From DYJE01 sp964637565 (GTDB taxonomy: Bacteria; Desulfobacterota; Desulfobacteria; Desulfobacterales; Desulfolunaceae): a DNA stretch of 19,602 nt. Numbering within the stretch: the stretch's first letter is position 1; every line of letters starts with the position of its first letter. The DNA lies in NCBI GenBank assembly GCA_964637565.1, contig CAZWTY010000084.1:1-19602 (forward strand). The letters run 5' to 3'. A model generated the notes under the pieces. That model made no database searches. It worked only from the letters and a program-made list of their open reading frames with translations, and was not told the DNA's origin. The position numbers and the translations under genes were made by a program. Shown here one piece after another: positions 6,599 through 15,250 of the stretch.

Positions 6599-8817
6599 GT
6601 GTTTTTCTCCTTTTTTTCCAGAACCTGTGCCGCGATGCGGCGGGCGTAGACATCGTTCAGGGCCTTACCGGCATAAAAACCGTTCACGGCCTGAACACTG
6701 CCCAGTTCCAGAATCTTGTTTTGAATGAAAGCCGCGGTTTGCGGATTGGGGGGAACCCAGTCTTTTTCGAATTTTTGGGCCCGCTCCTTTTTCTTCAGTT
6801 CCGGGTCCGCGCCAGGGTCCGTGGTCCGGGACTTTTTCCTCTTTTTTCCCGGAAGGGGTTCCCCTGTTTCTTGCCGGACCGCTTTTTTCTTTTTGATGTC
6901 AACAGGTTTGACGCTCCCGGATCCGGGCCGCGCTCCGGGCAGGGGATTGTTGAATTCCCGGATGATTTTCAGGAGATCCCAGCCAAAGTCGTCGAATTTC
7001 TTCCGGCTGATCCCCGAAACCACCAGCATCTCTTTTTCCGTCGACGGTTTGGTTTGAACCAGTTCCAGCAGGGTACTGTCGTAGAAAAAGATGTAGGCCG
7101 GTTTGTTGCTTTTTTCCGCCAGCGAGAAGCGGTATGCCTTCAGCTTCATGTAAAGCTCCCGGTCCCTGGGGTCCGTGAGCTGGTCGATATCCGAGCGACG
7201 GATATCCTTTTTCTTCATGGCCGAAGCCAGTTTTTCCCGGCGTTTCACCGTGCTCGTCTTTTTCTGGCGGGTGAAAAGGACCGGGATTTCGCCCCGGAGG
7301 ATCGGCATGGAACCGGCGTTCAGCCGGAATCCGCCCTTGTCCGGGTCCACGGTGACAAAGCCGAAAGCCACGATCTGCCGGAAGATGCTCTGCCATTCCT
7401 GCTCCGTGTGCTCTTTGCCGATGCCGAAGGTGGACACCTGGTCGTGGCCGAATTTCTTGATTCGTTCGTCGTCTTTGCCGAGGAGCACATGGATCAGGTG
7501 ACGGGCCCCGAACAACTGGCCGGTACGGTACACGCAGGACAGGGCTTTCTGGGCCGCGACCGTGCCGTCGAAGGTTTCCACATCGCCCATGCAGGTGTCG
7601 CAGAATCCGCAGTCCTCGTCCCGTCTCTCCCCAAAATAGGCCAGGAGGGCCTTTCTCCGGCATCCGCTCATCTCGCAGAAACCCAGCATGGCGTTGAGCT
7701 TCTGAAGCTGGACCCGCTTGAACGTCGCGTTGCCCTCACTCTTGTCGATCATCTGGCGCAGCAGCACCACGTCGGACACGCTGAAGGCCAGGAGGGCGTC
7801 GGCTTTTTTTCCGTCACGGCCGGCCCGGCCCGTTTCCTGGTAGTAGCTTTCGATGTTTTTCGGCAGGTCCAGATGAACCACGAAACGTACGTCCGGCTTG
7901 TCGATGCCCATGCCAAAAGCGATGGTGGCCACCATGACGCTGCCGTCTTCAGTCAAAAAACGCCGCTGATTATCCGCCCGGTCTTCGGCACCCATCCCGG
8001 CGTGGTACGGCATGGCGTTCACCCCTTTTCCCTTCAGGAACGAGGCCATGTCATCGACCTTTTTCCGGGACAGGCAGTACACGATGCCCGACTCGTCCCG
8101 GTGTTCGGCGAGAAATTCCAGGATCTGTTTTTTCGCTTCGGTTTTCTGGATGATACGGTAGAAGATGTTGGGCCGGTCGAAACTGGAGATAAAACACCGG
8201 GCGCCTTCCATCTTCAATTTGTCCAGAATTTCCTTGCGGGTCATGTCGTCGGCCGTGGCGGTTAAAGCGATGCGTGGCACGCCGGGGTAGCGTTCGGCCA
8301 GGATCGACAGCTTCATGTATTCGGGCCGAAAGTCGTGGCCCCACTGACTCACGCAGTGGGCCTCGTCAATGGCGAACAGTGCCAGGCGCCCTTCACTGCA
8401 AAGGTGCTGGAGCAGGTTTTGAAAGCCCTCGGTCATCACCCGTTCCGGAGCCACGTACACCAGGTCGAGGCCGCCCTGGACCACCTCCCGTTCCACGAGA
8501 AAGGCGTCCCTGGACGATAAAGAGGAATTGAGGAAACCGGCCCGGATGCCCAGTTGCCGAAGCGCCTCCACCTGGTCCTGCATCAGGGCGATCAGGGGCG
8601 ACACCACCACCGCCGTGCCCTGCCTCAAAAGGGCGGGAATCTGGTAACAGATCGACTTGCCTCCGCCCGTGGGCATGATCACCAGGGCGTCCCCGCCCGA
8701 AATCACATGGTCCACGATCTCTCGCTGTTCGCCCCGGAACGCGCCGTAGCCGAACACGTTCCGGAGAACGGCTTCGGGGGTGTTCATCGGGATCGGGTAT
8801 GCGGGGATGTTCATCAT
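6595..8817 (-). CDS. recQ: ATP-dependent DNA helicase RecQ with extended C-terminus
   Basis: This 740-residue 3'-5' DNA helicase acts in recombination and replication-fork repair. Domains in order: motif 0 FGYGAFRGEQ (22-31), Walker A MPTGGGKS (48-55), DEAH box (151-154) with the aromatic-rich loop around SQWGHDFRPEY (157-167), helicase C-terminal domain with QETGRAGRDG (327-336), the RQC zinc site (Cys386, Cys403, Cys406, Cys409), the RQC winged helix (about 415-515), and an HRDC domain (about 548-622). Residues 623-740 are additional: a basic linker with KKKK and KKRKK runs, then a compact 50-residue end (WVPPNPQTAAF...). E. coli RecQ has about 610 residues. The start is uncertain, with ATG at 8817, 8814 or 8787 and no strong ribosome binding site before any of them. 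The stop overlaps the lipoprotein hydrolase by ATGA. Confidence 0.95.
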   Translation of the reverse strand: MMNIPAYPIPMNTPEAVLRNVFGYGAFRGEQREIVDHVISGGDALVIMPTGGGKSICYQIPALLRQGTAVVVSPLIALMQDQVEALRQLGIRAGFLNSSLSSRDAFLVEREVVQGGLDLVYVAPERVMTEGFQNLLQHLCSEGRLALFAIDEAHCVSQWGHDFRPEYMKLSILAERYPGVPRIALTATADDMTRKEILDKLKMEGARCFISSFDRPNIFYRIIQKTEAKKQILEFLAEHRDESGIVYCLSRKKVDDMASFLKGKGVNAMPYHAGMGAEDRADNQRRFLTEDGSVMVATIAFGMGIDKPDVRFVVHLDLPKNIESYYQETGRAGRDGKKADALLAFSVSDVVLLRQMIDKSEGNATFKRVQLQKLNAMLGFCEMSGCRRKALLAYFGERRDEDCGFCDTCMGDVETFDGTVAAQKALSCVYRTGQLFGARHLIHVLLGKDDERIKKFGHDQVSTFGIGKEHTEQEWQSIFRQIVAFGFVTVDPDKGGFRLNAGSMPILRGEIPVLFTRQKKTSTVKRREKLASAMKKKDIRRSDIDQLTDPRDRELYMKLKAYRFSLAEKSNKPAYIFFYDSTLLELVQTKPSTEKEMLVVSGISRKKFDDFGWDLLKIIREFNNPLPGARPGSGSVKPVDIKKKKAVRQETGEPLPGKKRKKSRTTDPGADPELKKKERAQKFEKDWVPPNPQTAAFIQNKILELGSVQAVNGFYAGKALNDVYARRIAAQVLEKKEKNT

Positions 8818-9108
8818 CGTTGCGGGTCTTCAGACATTTCGGGTTGAATCGCTCATTTCCGGAATCCCAGGCCGCCTCTCACAGCGCCTGAATGATGCTG
8901 ATCCGCTGAATACCACAGGTGTTGTCAAAGGTAAACAGAACGATTTCGGGTCAGGGCTTCCAATCCCCCACCCCGCTGTCCAGAGCCCGACCCCGGATGT
9001 CGCCCCGGAAGTCAGGCGGCTTTCTGTCTTGATCCGGGAGATGACCCAACGGGATCCTGAAGACGTTGAACCTGGCCGCCGGTATCTTTGTACCTAATCA
9101 AAGAATCA
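8818..9108. other. Intergenic region between recQ and the SNF2 helicase
   Basis: This stretch of 291 nt holds no convincing gene. A + strand frame (8780-9097) crosses it but begins inside recQ, lacks a ribosome binding site and has no family I recognise. On the - strand a perfect TTGACA lies at 8928-8923, about 105 nt before recQ, but no good -10 follows at 16-18 nt, so it is only a weak promoter candidate. No terminator hairpin with a T tract is evident after the SNF2 gene. Confidence 0.4.
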
Positions 9109-11817
9109 TCATAGCGCAATCAGCCCTTTCATCGTCCGCTCGTCGAAAGGAAGGGCCTGGGCGTCGGTGGACCCGATCACGGCGGATTCCATGTCCCGTT
9201 TGACGGTTTTCAGTTCGTCGACCTTTTCCTCGATGGAGCCCCGGGTGATGAAGCGGTACACGGTGACGGGCTGGTGCTGGCCAAGACGGTGGCAGCGGTC
9301 GATGGCCTGGTTTTCCACGGCGGGGTTCCACCAGGGGTCGAGGAGAAAAACGTAGGACGCCTGGCTCAGGTTCAGCCCCGTGCCTCCGGCCTTGAGCGAG
9401 ATGAAAAAAAGGCAGGGGCCCTGGTGGGACTGGAAGGCCTTGACCACGGCGGCCCGGTCTCGGGTGCGGCCGTCCAGATAGAAGGTGGGGATCTTCTCTC
9501 GCAGAAACAGTCGCTCGATGAGCTGAAGATGGCGGGTGAACTGGGAAAACACCAGGATCTTGTGACCCTCGGACAGAATCTCCATGGCCGCGTGAAGCAC
9601 CTCGTCCGTCTTGCCGCTGCCAAACGGGCCGCCGGCCTCTTTCATGGCCAGGGCGGGATGACAGGCGATCTGGCGGAGCCTTAAAATCAGCCGGAGGATA
9701 TGAAAGGCACGGGACCCCTCGAAACTCTCCATTTCGTCCCGGGCCGCCAGCAGGGCCTTCTGGTACACGGCTTTCTGGTCTTCGGCGAAATCGCAGTACA
9801 GGGTCACCTCGGTTTTCGGGGGCAGTTCGGCCAGCACCTGGGATTTCAGACGCCGCAGGATAAACGGTTCGGTCCTCTGCCGGAGCAGGGCCAGACTTTC
9901 GGGACTTCCGTCGCAGGATTCCCGGAAATCGGCGAGGGGACCCAGGAAACCGGGCATCAGGAAATCGAACTGGCTCCAGAGATCGGAGGGGGTGTTTTCC
10001 ACTGGCGTTCCCGTGAGGGCCAGCCGGGAAACGGCGGGGATGTGCCGTGCGGCCCGGGCGGTCAGGGTTTCGGGATTCTTGATGGCGTGGGATTCGTCCA
10101 GGACCACGGTGTCCCAGCGGACGCTGCACAGAAGGGGTGTTTCGGTCCTCAGCAACCCGTAGGACGTGAGGACGATCCGGTGTTGTTCGAGAAACTCGGG
10201 ATTCCTGGTCCGGGCCGACCCGCTGAAGGTCAGAACCGGAAGATCCGGGGTGAATTTCCCGATTTCAAGCTCCCAGTTGAAGATCAGGGTCCGGGGGACC
10301 ACAAGCAGAACAGGACCGTTCAGCTGACCCTCCTCTTCCAGAGCCTGGATCAGGGCCAGCACCTGCACGGTTTTCCCAAGCCCCATGTCGTCGGCGAGGA
10401 TGCCGTGGAAACCCAGGTCCCTGAGGCTTCTCAGCCAGTTGTACCCCGCGGCCTGATAGGGCCGGAGCACGGTTTTCAGGTTTTTGGGCAAGGGATAGTC
10501 CCGGATCGTCCTGGTTTTTCCGGTGAACCGGCAGAGGGTGCCGTAGTCCTGGTCATGATCCACATCGGAGGCGGCGTCAAGGCAGGCGCGGACCCGGACC
10601 GCGTCCGCCCGGTCAAACACCAGGGTCCCCTGAACAAGGCGGCCTGCGGCGTCGAGAGACGCCAGGGTTTGCCAGATGTCGTCGGCGATGATCCCCAGAG
10701 ACCCGTCGCCTCTGTCCAGGGTGCGTTTTCCTTCCCTGTAGGCCTGGAAAAGTCCGTCGGCGCCAAGGGTCAGGTCCCCTGAGATCACCGTGCCCCCCAC
10801 CCGGATCTTTCGCTCGTCCGATCTCACGGCCCAGCGGACCTTCACGGTTCCGGCCACAGGCCGGTTTTCCACCTCCACCCCGATTCCCTTGTCTTCAAGG
10901 TTGGGGACCAGGGTTTCCAGAGATTCCGACGGAGCCCGCCAGTTGAAGTCGCGTTCCGGGACAGGAACAAACCCGCAGGCCTTAAGACGGGCTTTGGCCC
11001 TGTCCTCTTCAGCCCGGTTTCTGTGGATTTCCAGATGGGCCTTCACGTCGGTGATCAGGGCTGTTTCGTCGTTGTCCTTCACCCGGTTGCCTTTTCCATA
11101 ATCAAAGAACAGGCGGGCCCGGCCGAGCCGGCCTTCCAGGGCCACAACCGGCCGGGGCGCGGTGTTTTTCACAATCCTGATCCGCCGGACGCCCGTATCT
11201 CTGATCCTGAGTTTGTCCGGTTGTTTCGAAAGGTCGATGAGCAGCTGGCTCCGTTCGTCTTCGGCCAGGTTTTTCCCGGCAGGAACGTCCCGGACCAGGG
11301 AAAACGGGATGCCCTGCCTGAGCTGAACGATATGGTTTTCCCTGATCGCCGTCACCGGCATGGTTTTCACCACGAAATCCGCGTCGGACAGGCGCAGGCG
11401 GCCCATAAGCACGTCGATCCTCCCGTCTTCGACCACGATTTCCGGTGTCACGTCCCGCTCCAGGGTGAAGGCCGCCGGTGACCCGTCGGGGCGGACCAGC
11501 ATCCGGCGCTTCTGGGCTGCCAGCACAAACTCCGGGATATGGCGTGAATCCACACGGAGCCGGGTGAATTCCTGGTCTTTGGAAAAAAAACGGCCTTCGT
11601 TTTTCCTGAAAGCCATCTCGCTTTCAAGGGCCGTCCTGAAAGCCGTCCGGTCCGCCACACGCGCCGCCACCGACTCCAGGTCCTTCACGAAAAAGATTTT
11701 CGTCTTTTTCGCCAGCTCGAGCCGGCCGCCTGTCGCCACAGCGGACGTCAGCACCACGGTGAACTGGCCGTTCCGGACAGATTGTTCTCTGTCGTATGTA
11801 AAAACAATGGTTTCCAT
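9109..11817 (-). CDS. SNF2-family DEAD/DEAH-box helicase (bacterial SNF2/HelZ-like)
   Basis: This protein of about 902 residues is a Swi2/Snf2-type double-stranded DNA translocase. Numbering from the ATG at 11817: the N-terminal 440 residues carry no motif I recognise; the SNF2 ATPase domain starts with LRPYQAAGYNW (about 451), then Walker A DDMGLGKT (476-483), DESH box (574-577), motif III LTGTPVEN (601-608), the C-terminal helicase lobe with LVFSQFTRH (about 755), SLKAGGTGLNL, and motif VI AIDRCHRLGQ (838-847). The frame stays open to 11961, but the 11817 ATG has AAAGGCGG 3 nt upstream and begins a plausible beta-strand, while the 11961 start would crowd the divergent gene. RapA is excluded by the different domain layout. 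Its cellular role (transcription recycling, repair or chromatin) is unknown; it stands alone on this strand. Confidence 0.88.
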   Translation of the reverse strand: METIVFTYDREQSVRNGQFTVVLTSAVATGGRLELAKKTKIFFVKDLESVAARVADRTAFRTALESEMAFRKNEGRFFSKDQEFTRLRVDSRHIPEFVLAAQKRRMLVRPDGSPAAFTLERDVTPEIVVEDGRIDVLMGRLRLSDADFVVKTMPVTAIRENHIVQLRQGIPFSLVRDVPAGKNLAEDERSQLLIDLSKQPDKLRIRDTGVRRIRIVKNTAPRPVVALEGRLGRARLFFDYGKGNRVKDNDETALITDVKAHLEIHRNRAEEDRAKARLKACGFVPVPERDFNWRAPSESLETLVPNLEDKGIGVEVENRPVAGTVKVRWAVRSDERKIRVGGTVISGDLTLGADGLFQAYREGKRTLDRGDGSLGIIADDIWQTLASLDAAGRLVQGTLVFDRADAVRVRACLDAASDVDHDQDYGTLCRFTGKTRTIRDYPLPKNLKTVLRPYQAAGYNWLRSLRDLGFHGILADDMGLGKTVQVLALIQALEEEGQLNGPVLLVVPRTLIFNWELEIGKFTPDLPVLTFSGSARTRNPEFLEQHRIVLTSYGLLRTETPLLCSVRWDTVVLDESHAIKNPETLTARAARHIPAVSRLALTGTPVENTPSDLWSQFDFLMPGFLGPLADFRESCDGSPESLALLRQRTEPFILRRLKSQVLAELPPKTEVTLYCDFAEDQKAVYQKALLAARDEMESFEGSRAFHILRLILRLRQIACHPALAMKEAGGPFGSGKTDEVLHAAMEILSEGHKILVFSQFTRHLQLIERLFLREKIPTFYLDGRTRDRAAVVKAFQSHQGPCLFFISLKAGGTGLNLSQASYVFLLDPWWNPAVENQAIDRCHRLGQHQPVTVYRFITRGSIEEKVDELKTVKRDMESAVIGSTDAQALPFDERTMKGLIAL

Positions 11818-12007
11818 GGTCCGCCTTTTTTTGAATTCCACCTGTTCTGCATACAATGGAACGGGCTCAGTGTCCATAGTCCGGCCCAGCCCATGACGGG
11901 CTGTTAACGCCCCCGCCCGGAAAATCCAACCAACATCTAGCTTTTCATGTCCATGGAACATGTGCTATCAATAACTTTCGTCCACACAACAACAGAGGAA
12001 CAGAACC

Positions 12008-13555
12008 TTGAAAAAAACCATGCCTTTCCAAGCTTTTTTCGTTTCAGCAGCCCTCGGGGCGGCCCTGCTCCTGATGAACGTCCACAGCGCCGTCGCCTCT
12101 GACAGGCCCCGGATGATCCTTCTTCCGTTCCACATCGTGTCCCAGGACAAAAGCGACCTTCTCCAGCAGGGCGTCGCCACGTTGCTCAACAGCCGGCTTT
12201 CAAGCGAAACCTGCGACATGGTGCTCCAGGTTCAACCTGCCGGCAAAGGCAACCCCAGTGAAAGCCTTATCCGGAAAACCCTGGACAGCAAAACCGTCTG
12301 CCAGGAACTTCAGGGACGTTTCCTGATCTTCGGGAGTATCGTCAAACTGGGCGACACCATGACCACCGACGTGTTTCTCTACGATGCGTCCAAAGGCCAG
12401 AACACCCTTCATTTCAATGCAACGGGCAAAGGGGACGGGGCGCTGCTCGACCATCTCTCCGATTTCACGAAAAAAGCCAAACCCCTGCTCTCTCCGGCCT
12501 GTTTTTCCATGGCTCCTCCGCCGGTCCAGCCGAAACGGATCGAGCCCCTTCCAGACCGGATCGTCAAAAGCCAGGATCTGGACGGCCGGGTCAACGGAAT
12601 CGCCCTGGCCGACTTTGACAACGACGGGCAGATCGACATCGCCACGGTCTCGGACAAAACCCTGTCCATTTTTTCCCTTGACGGCAAGGATTTCAAGGAA
12701 AAAGCCGTGATCACTGTTCCCGTGAAAGGGTACGTGGTGGGGCTTGACTCGGCGGATGTCAACAGCAACGGCGTTCCCGAACTTTTCGTTTCCGTGGTGA
12801 CCGATGACCGGATGGATATCGCCTCCCTGATCCTGGAATGGGACGGAAAAGCGTACAAAACCATCCGCTCCGATCTGAAATGGCTGTTCAGGGCCGTCCG
12901 ACTGGAAAACGGCAAGGACCCGGTGATCATCGCCCAGAAGAACAAGAACCTCGTGTCCATGCTGGGAAGCCCCATCTACCGTTTCAGTTACCATCCGGAC
13001 CCGGCCCTGTCCGAACCCCTGCCTCTGCCTGAAGGAACGCCGCTCTACGCCTTCGCCCTGTCCTGCGACGGCAAGAACACCCTGGCCACCCTGAGCAACA
13101 ACAGGATCCGGGTGGTGGACAAGAGCAAGAACATCCAGTGGGAAAGCGAGAATTCCTTCGGGGGCAGCATCTCGTTCATGGCGAGACCGGATTCGGCGGA
13201 CCGTGACAAGATCAACCGGCTCTACCTGGAGCCCCGCCTTCTTTTCCTCGACCTTGACCGGGACGGGACGGAAGAGCTTTTCGTCATCAAGAACAACGAG
13301 TCCACGGACCATCTTTTCAGCGGCATCAAAAACCTGACCAAAGGAAGGATCAGCGTCCTTGGCCCCAGTGATTTCGGGTACATGACGCTCCGCGAAACGG
13401 ACTGGATCAGCGGATACCTCAGCGATGTGTCCCTCACGGACATCGACAGGGACGGCATCCCCGAACTGGTCTATTCCGTGGTGTCCAAAGGCGGGTTTTT
13501 CTCGGCGAAAAAGAGCTGCCTCGTCATCCAGAAGCTAACCGGATGGTTCGATTGA
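12008..13555 (+). CDS. Exported FG-GAP/VCBS-repeat protein, first of a tandem paralogous pair
   Basis: This 515-residue exported protein is of unknown function. Translation probably starts at TTG (12008), because AGAGGA at 11993-11998 is correctly spaced for it and not for the ATG at 12020. Residues 1-30 are a signal peptide (MKKT start, SAVA then SD). Residues 33-165 form an alpha/beta domain beginning MILLPFHIVSQ, reminiscent of TolB/CsgG/FlgO-type N-terminal domains. The rest looks like a beta-propeller with calcium-type DxDxDG loops at 202-210 (DFDNDGQID), 250-258 (DVNSNGVPE), 415-423 (DLDRDGTEE) and 478-486 (DIDRDGIPE). The end carries VVSKGGFFSAKKS. A paralogue follows after 34 nt and shares this architecture, so the two are probably one operon and may form a complex. 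Location: periplasm or outer-membrane face (inference). Confidence 0.8.
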   Translation: MKKTMPFQAFFVSAALGAALLLMNVHSAVASDRPRMILLPFHIVSQDKSDLLQQGVATLLNSRLSSETCDMVLQVQPAGKGNPSESLIRKTLDSKTVCQELQGRFLIFGSIVKLGDTMTTDVFLYDASKGQNTLHFNATGKGDGALLDHLSDFTKKAKPLLSPACFSMAPPPVQPKRIEPLPDRIVKSQDLDGRVNGIALADFDNDGQIDIATVSDKTLSIFSLDGKDFKEKAVITVPVKGYVVGLDSADVNSNGVPELFVSVVTDDRMDIASLILEWDGKAYKTIRSDLKWLFRAVRLENGKDPVIIAQKNKNLVSMLGSPIYRFSYHPDPALSEPLPLPEGTPLYAFALSCDGKNTLATLSNNRIRVVDKSKNIQWESENSFGGSISFMARPDSADRDKINRLYLEPRLLFLDLDRDGTEELFVIKNNESTDHLFSGIKNLTKGRISVLGPSDFGYMTLRETDWISGYLSDVSLTDIDRDGIPELVYSVVSKGGFFSAKKSCLVIQKLTGWFD

Positions 13556-13589
13556 CCCGAACCATCCCATCATTTACCGGAGGTCACCC

Positions 13590-15182
13590 ATGACAAGAAA
13601 CTGTTTCCATGCCCTGATTCTCGTGCTGCTGCTGTCTGCCGCCCCGGCTTTCGCGGACCGGAACACGGTGCTGCTCTTTCCTTTTTCCGTGTATTCGGAA
13701 ACCAGCATGGATTTTCTGAAAAAAGGCACGGGTGACCTCGTCGAAACCCGCCTTGCCGGCAGAGGGCTCCGCGTGATCCGTTCCGACTCGGAAATGGATA
13801 AAAACGACGCGATGAAGCAGGCCATAAATCAGTCGGCCGACACCTTTGTCGTTGGCAGCCTCACGTTTCTGGGCAACACCATCAGCGTCAACGCCCTGCT
13901 GGTGGGCACCAAAACCGGGGACACCCTGGTTTCCTACGTCAAGGCCGATTCGGACAAAGACCGCCTTTTCTCCCATGTGACCGAATTCGCGGACCAGGCC
14001 GCAGGCCGCCTTGTCAAGGCGCCCGAGGCTCCCGTACCCGTTGCCGAATCTGCCGTCAAAACCGCGCCCCCCGAACCCGCAGCCCCTCCGGTCGCGGCCG
14101 CTCCGGTGGTTCCGGCTCCGGCGGTGACGCCCCTTGCTTTCCCGGCGGCTCCCGCGAGTCTGGTATTGACTTCGGAACCCCGAAGATCCGAAGATCTGCC
14201 CGGTGAAATCACCTCGCTCTGCGCGGGCGATGTGAACGGTGACAGCGTCATGGAGCTTGTCTACGCCGAGCGGCACAGTTTCACCGTGGCCTCGTTCAGC
14301 GGAAAAACCCTGAACATCCTCCAGAAAGTCGAATGCAAAAATTTTCTGGACATCCTGTTCGTGGACGCCTTTGACGCAAACAAGAACGGCCTCCATGAGA
14401 TCTTCGTGACGGCCCTCCACGTCAAGACAGGCCGGGTGTCTTCCACGGTCTATGAATGGAACGGGAAAAGCTACGCCATGGTCCGGGAGGATCTGCCCTA
14501 TTTCTTCAGGGCGGGCAAAAGCCCGGAAACAGGCCAGCCTATGCTGCTGGGCCAGGAACAGCACATGGCCCGGGACATCTTCGGAGAGTCTATTTTCGAG
14601 ATGATCTGGAGCGCCGGACGGCAGAACTACATCCCCCTGAAAACCCTCAAGACCCCGGCCAAGGATCTGAACATTTTCGGCATGGACACAGGAGATCTTA
14701 AAAACAACGGCGTGGTCACCTCGGTGGTCTACCTTCCCAACGACCACCTGGCCGTGGTGGATTTTCTGAAGCAGAGTTCATGGAAAAGCCCCGAGCCCTG
14801 GGGCGGTTCCAGCAAATACATCGAACCGAAAAACCAGGACACCCGGGTGCGCGTCTACATCCCCCCCCGCCTTGTGGCCGGGGATTTCGATAAAAACAAG
14901 TCCCAGGAATTCGTCACCCTGGTCAACACCAACTCCACCCCGAAGATCTTCAACAATCTCCGGAAATACGTCCAGGGCCGGGTGGAATGCCTGGCCTGGA
15001 AATCACTTCGTTTTGAGACCCTGTGGAAAACCCAGGACGTGTCGGGCTACATCCCTGATTTCGCCATAGGCGACGCCGATGGAGACGGAACTGACGACGT
15101 GATCTACCCCGTAGTAAACAAAGGCGGTTTCTTCAGCAACAAGGACATCTCCTACATCGTGGTTCAGCCCATCGCCTTCTGA
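13590..15182 (+). CDS. Exported FG-GAP/VCBS-repeat protein, second of the pair, with Ala/Pro linker
   Basis: This 530-residue protein starts with a clear signal peptide (residues 1-22, AFA then DR) and a good ribosome binding site CCGGAGG at 13577-13583. Residues 26-142 form the same N-terminal alpha/beta domain as the upstream protein (VLLFPFSVYS at 27-36; VVGSLTFLGNTISVNALLV at 87-105). A linker at 144-190 is almost entirely Ala, Pro and Val. The propeller part has degenerate calcium loops: DVNGDSVME (214-222), DANKNGLHE (262-270), DLKNNGVVT (369-377), DFDKNKSQE (432-440), and an intact DADGDGTDD (495-503). The C-terminus carries VVNKGGFFSNKD (508-519), matching the paralogue. Sequence similarity through the whole length indicates duplication. 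Function is unknown; surface assembly, adhesion or envelope sensing are possible. Confidence 0.8.
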   Translation: MTRNCFHALILVLLLSAAPAFADRNTVLLFPFSVYSETSMDFLKKGTGDLVETRLAGRGLRVIRSDSEMDKNDAMKQAINQSADTFVVGSLTFLGNTISVNALLVGTKTGDTLVSYVKADSDKDRLFSHVTEFADQAAGRLVKAPEAPVPVAESAVKTAPPEPAAPPVAAAPVVPAPAVTPLAFPAAPASLVLTSEPRRSEDLPGEITSLCAGDVNGDSVMELVYAERHSFTVASFSGKTLNILQKVECKNFLDILFVDAFDANKNGLHEIFVTALHVKTGRVSSTVYEWNGKSYAMVREDLPYFFRAGKSPETGQPMLLGQEQHMARDIFGESIFEMIWSAGRQNYIPLKTLKTPAKDLNIFGMDTGDLKNNGVVTSVVYLPNDHLAVVDFLKQSSWKSPEPWGGSSKYIEPKNQDTRVRVYIPPRLVAGDFDKNKSQEFVTLVNTNSTPKIFNNLRKYVQGRVECLAWKSLRFETLWKTQDVSGYIPDFAIGDADGDGTDDVIYPVVNKGGFFSNKDISYIVVQPIAF

Positions 15183-15195
15183 TCCTTGCACCAAG

Positions 15196-15221
15196 GGGGC
15201 TTCCGCCCGGAAGCCCCTTTT
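15196..15221 (+). terminator. Rho-independent terminator after the FG-GAP gene pair
   Basis: GGGGCTTCC (15196-15204) pairs with GGAAGCCCC (15209-15217) around a 4-nt loop GCCC, followed by TTTT (15218-15221). It lies 13 nt after the stop of the second FG-GAP gene and separates that operon from sat. Confidence 0.85.
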
Positions 15222-15250
15222 GTGCCATTAAACCCTGAAAATGATTACCC

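Noticed and set aside
6721..8265. A 514-codon open frame on the + strand antisense to recQ
   Set aside because: It is the mirror of a GC-rich, strongly coding gene with every helicase motif intact on the other strand. The antisense product is rich in His, Phe, Arg and Gly and resembles no family.
8780..9097. 105-codon + strand frame across the recQ/SNF2 intergenic region
   Set aside because: It begins inside recQ, has no ribosome binding site and no recognisable family. The ending LIREMTQRDPEDV looked faintly like a flagellar protein tail, but that is too little to call a gene or a remnant.
9700..10782. Long + strand frame antisense to the SNF2 helicase
   Set aside because: Composition artefact (Gly, Gln, Pro rich) across a well-supported helicase core; no ribosome binding site or domain.
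6595..11817. recQ next to an SNF2 helicase considered as an anti-phage defence island
   Set aside because: No nuclease, methyltransferase, effector or mobile-element gene accompanies them, they are 291 nt apart, and RecQ is a housekeeping repair enzyme.
13584..14747. Long - strand frame antisense to the second FG-GAP gene
   Set aside because: The + strand protein has a signal peptide, ribosome binding site and a paralogue; the antisense frame has none of these.
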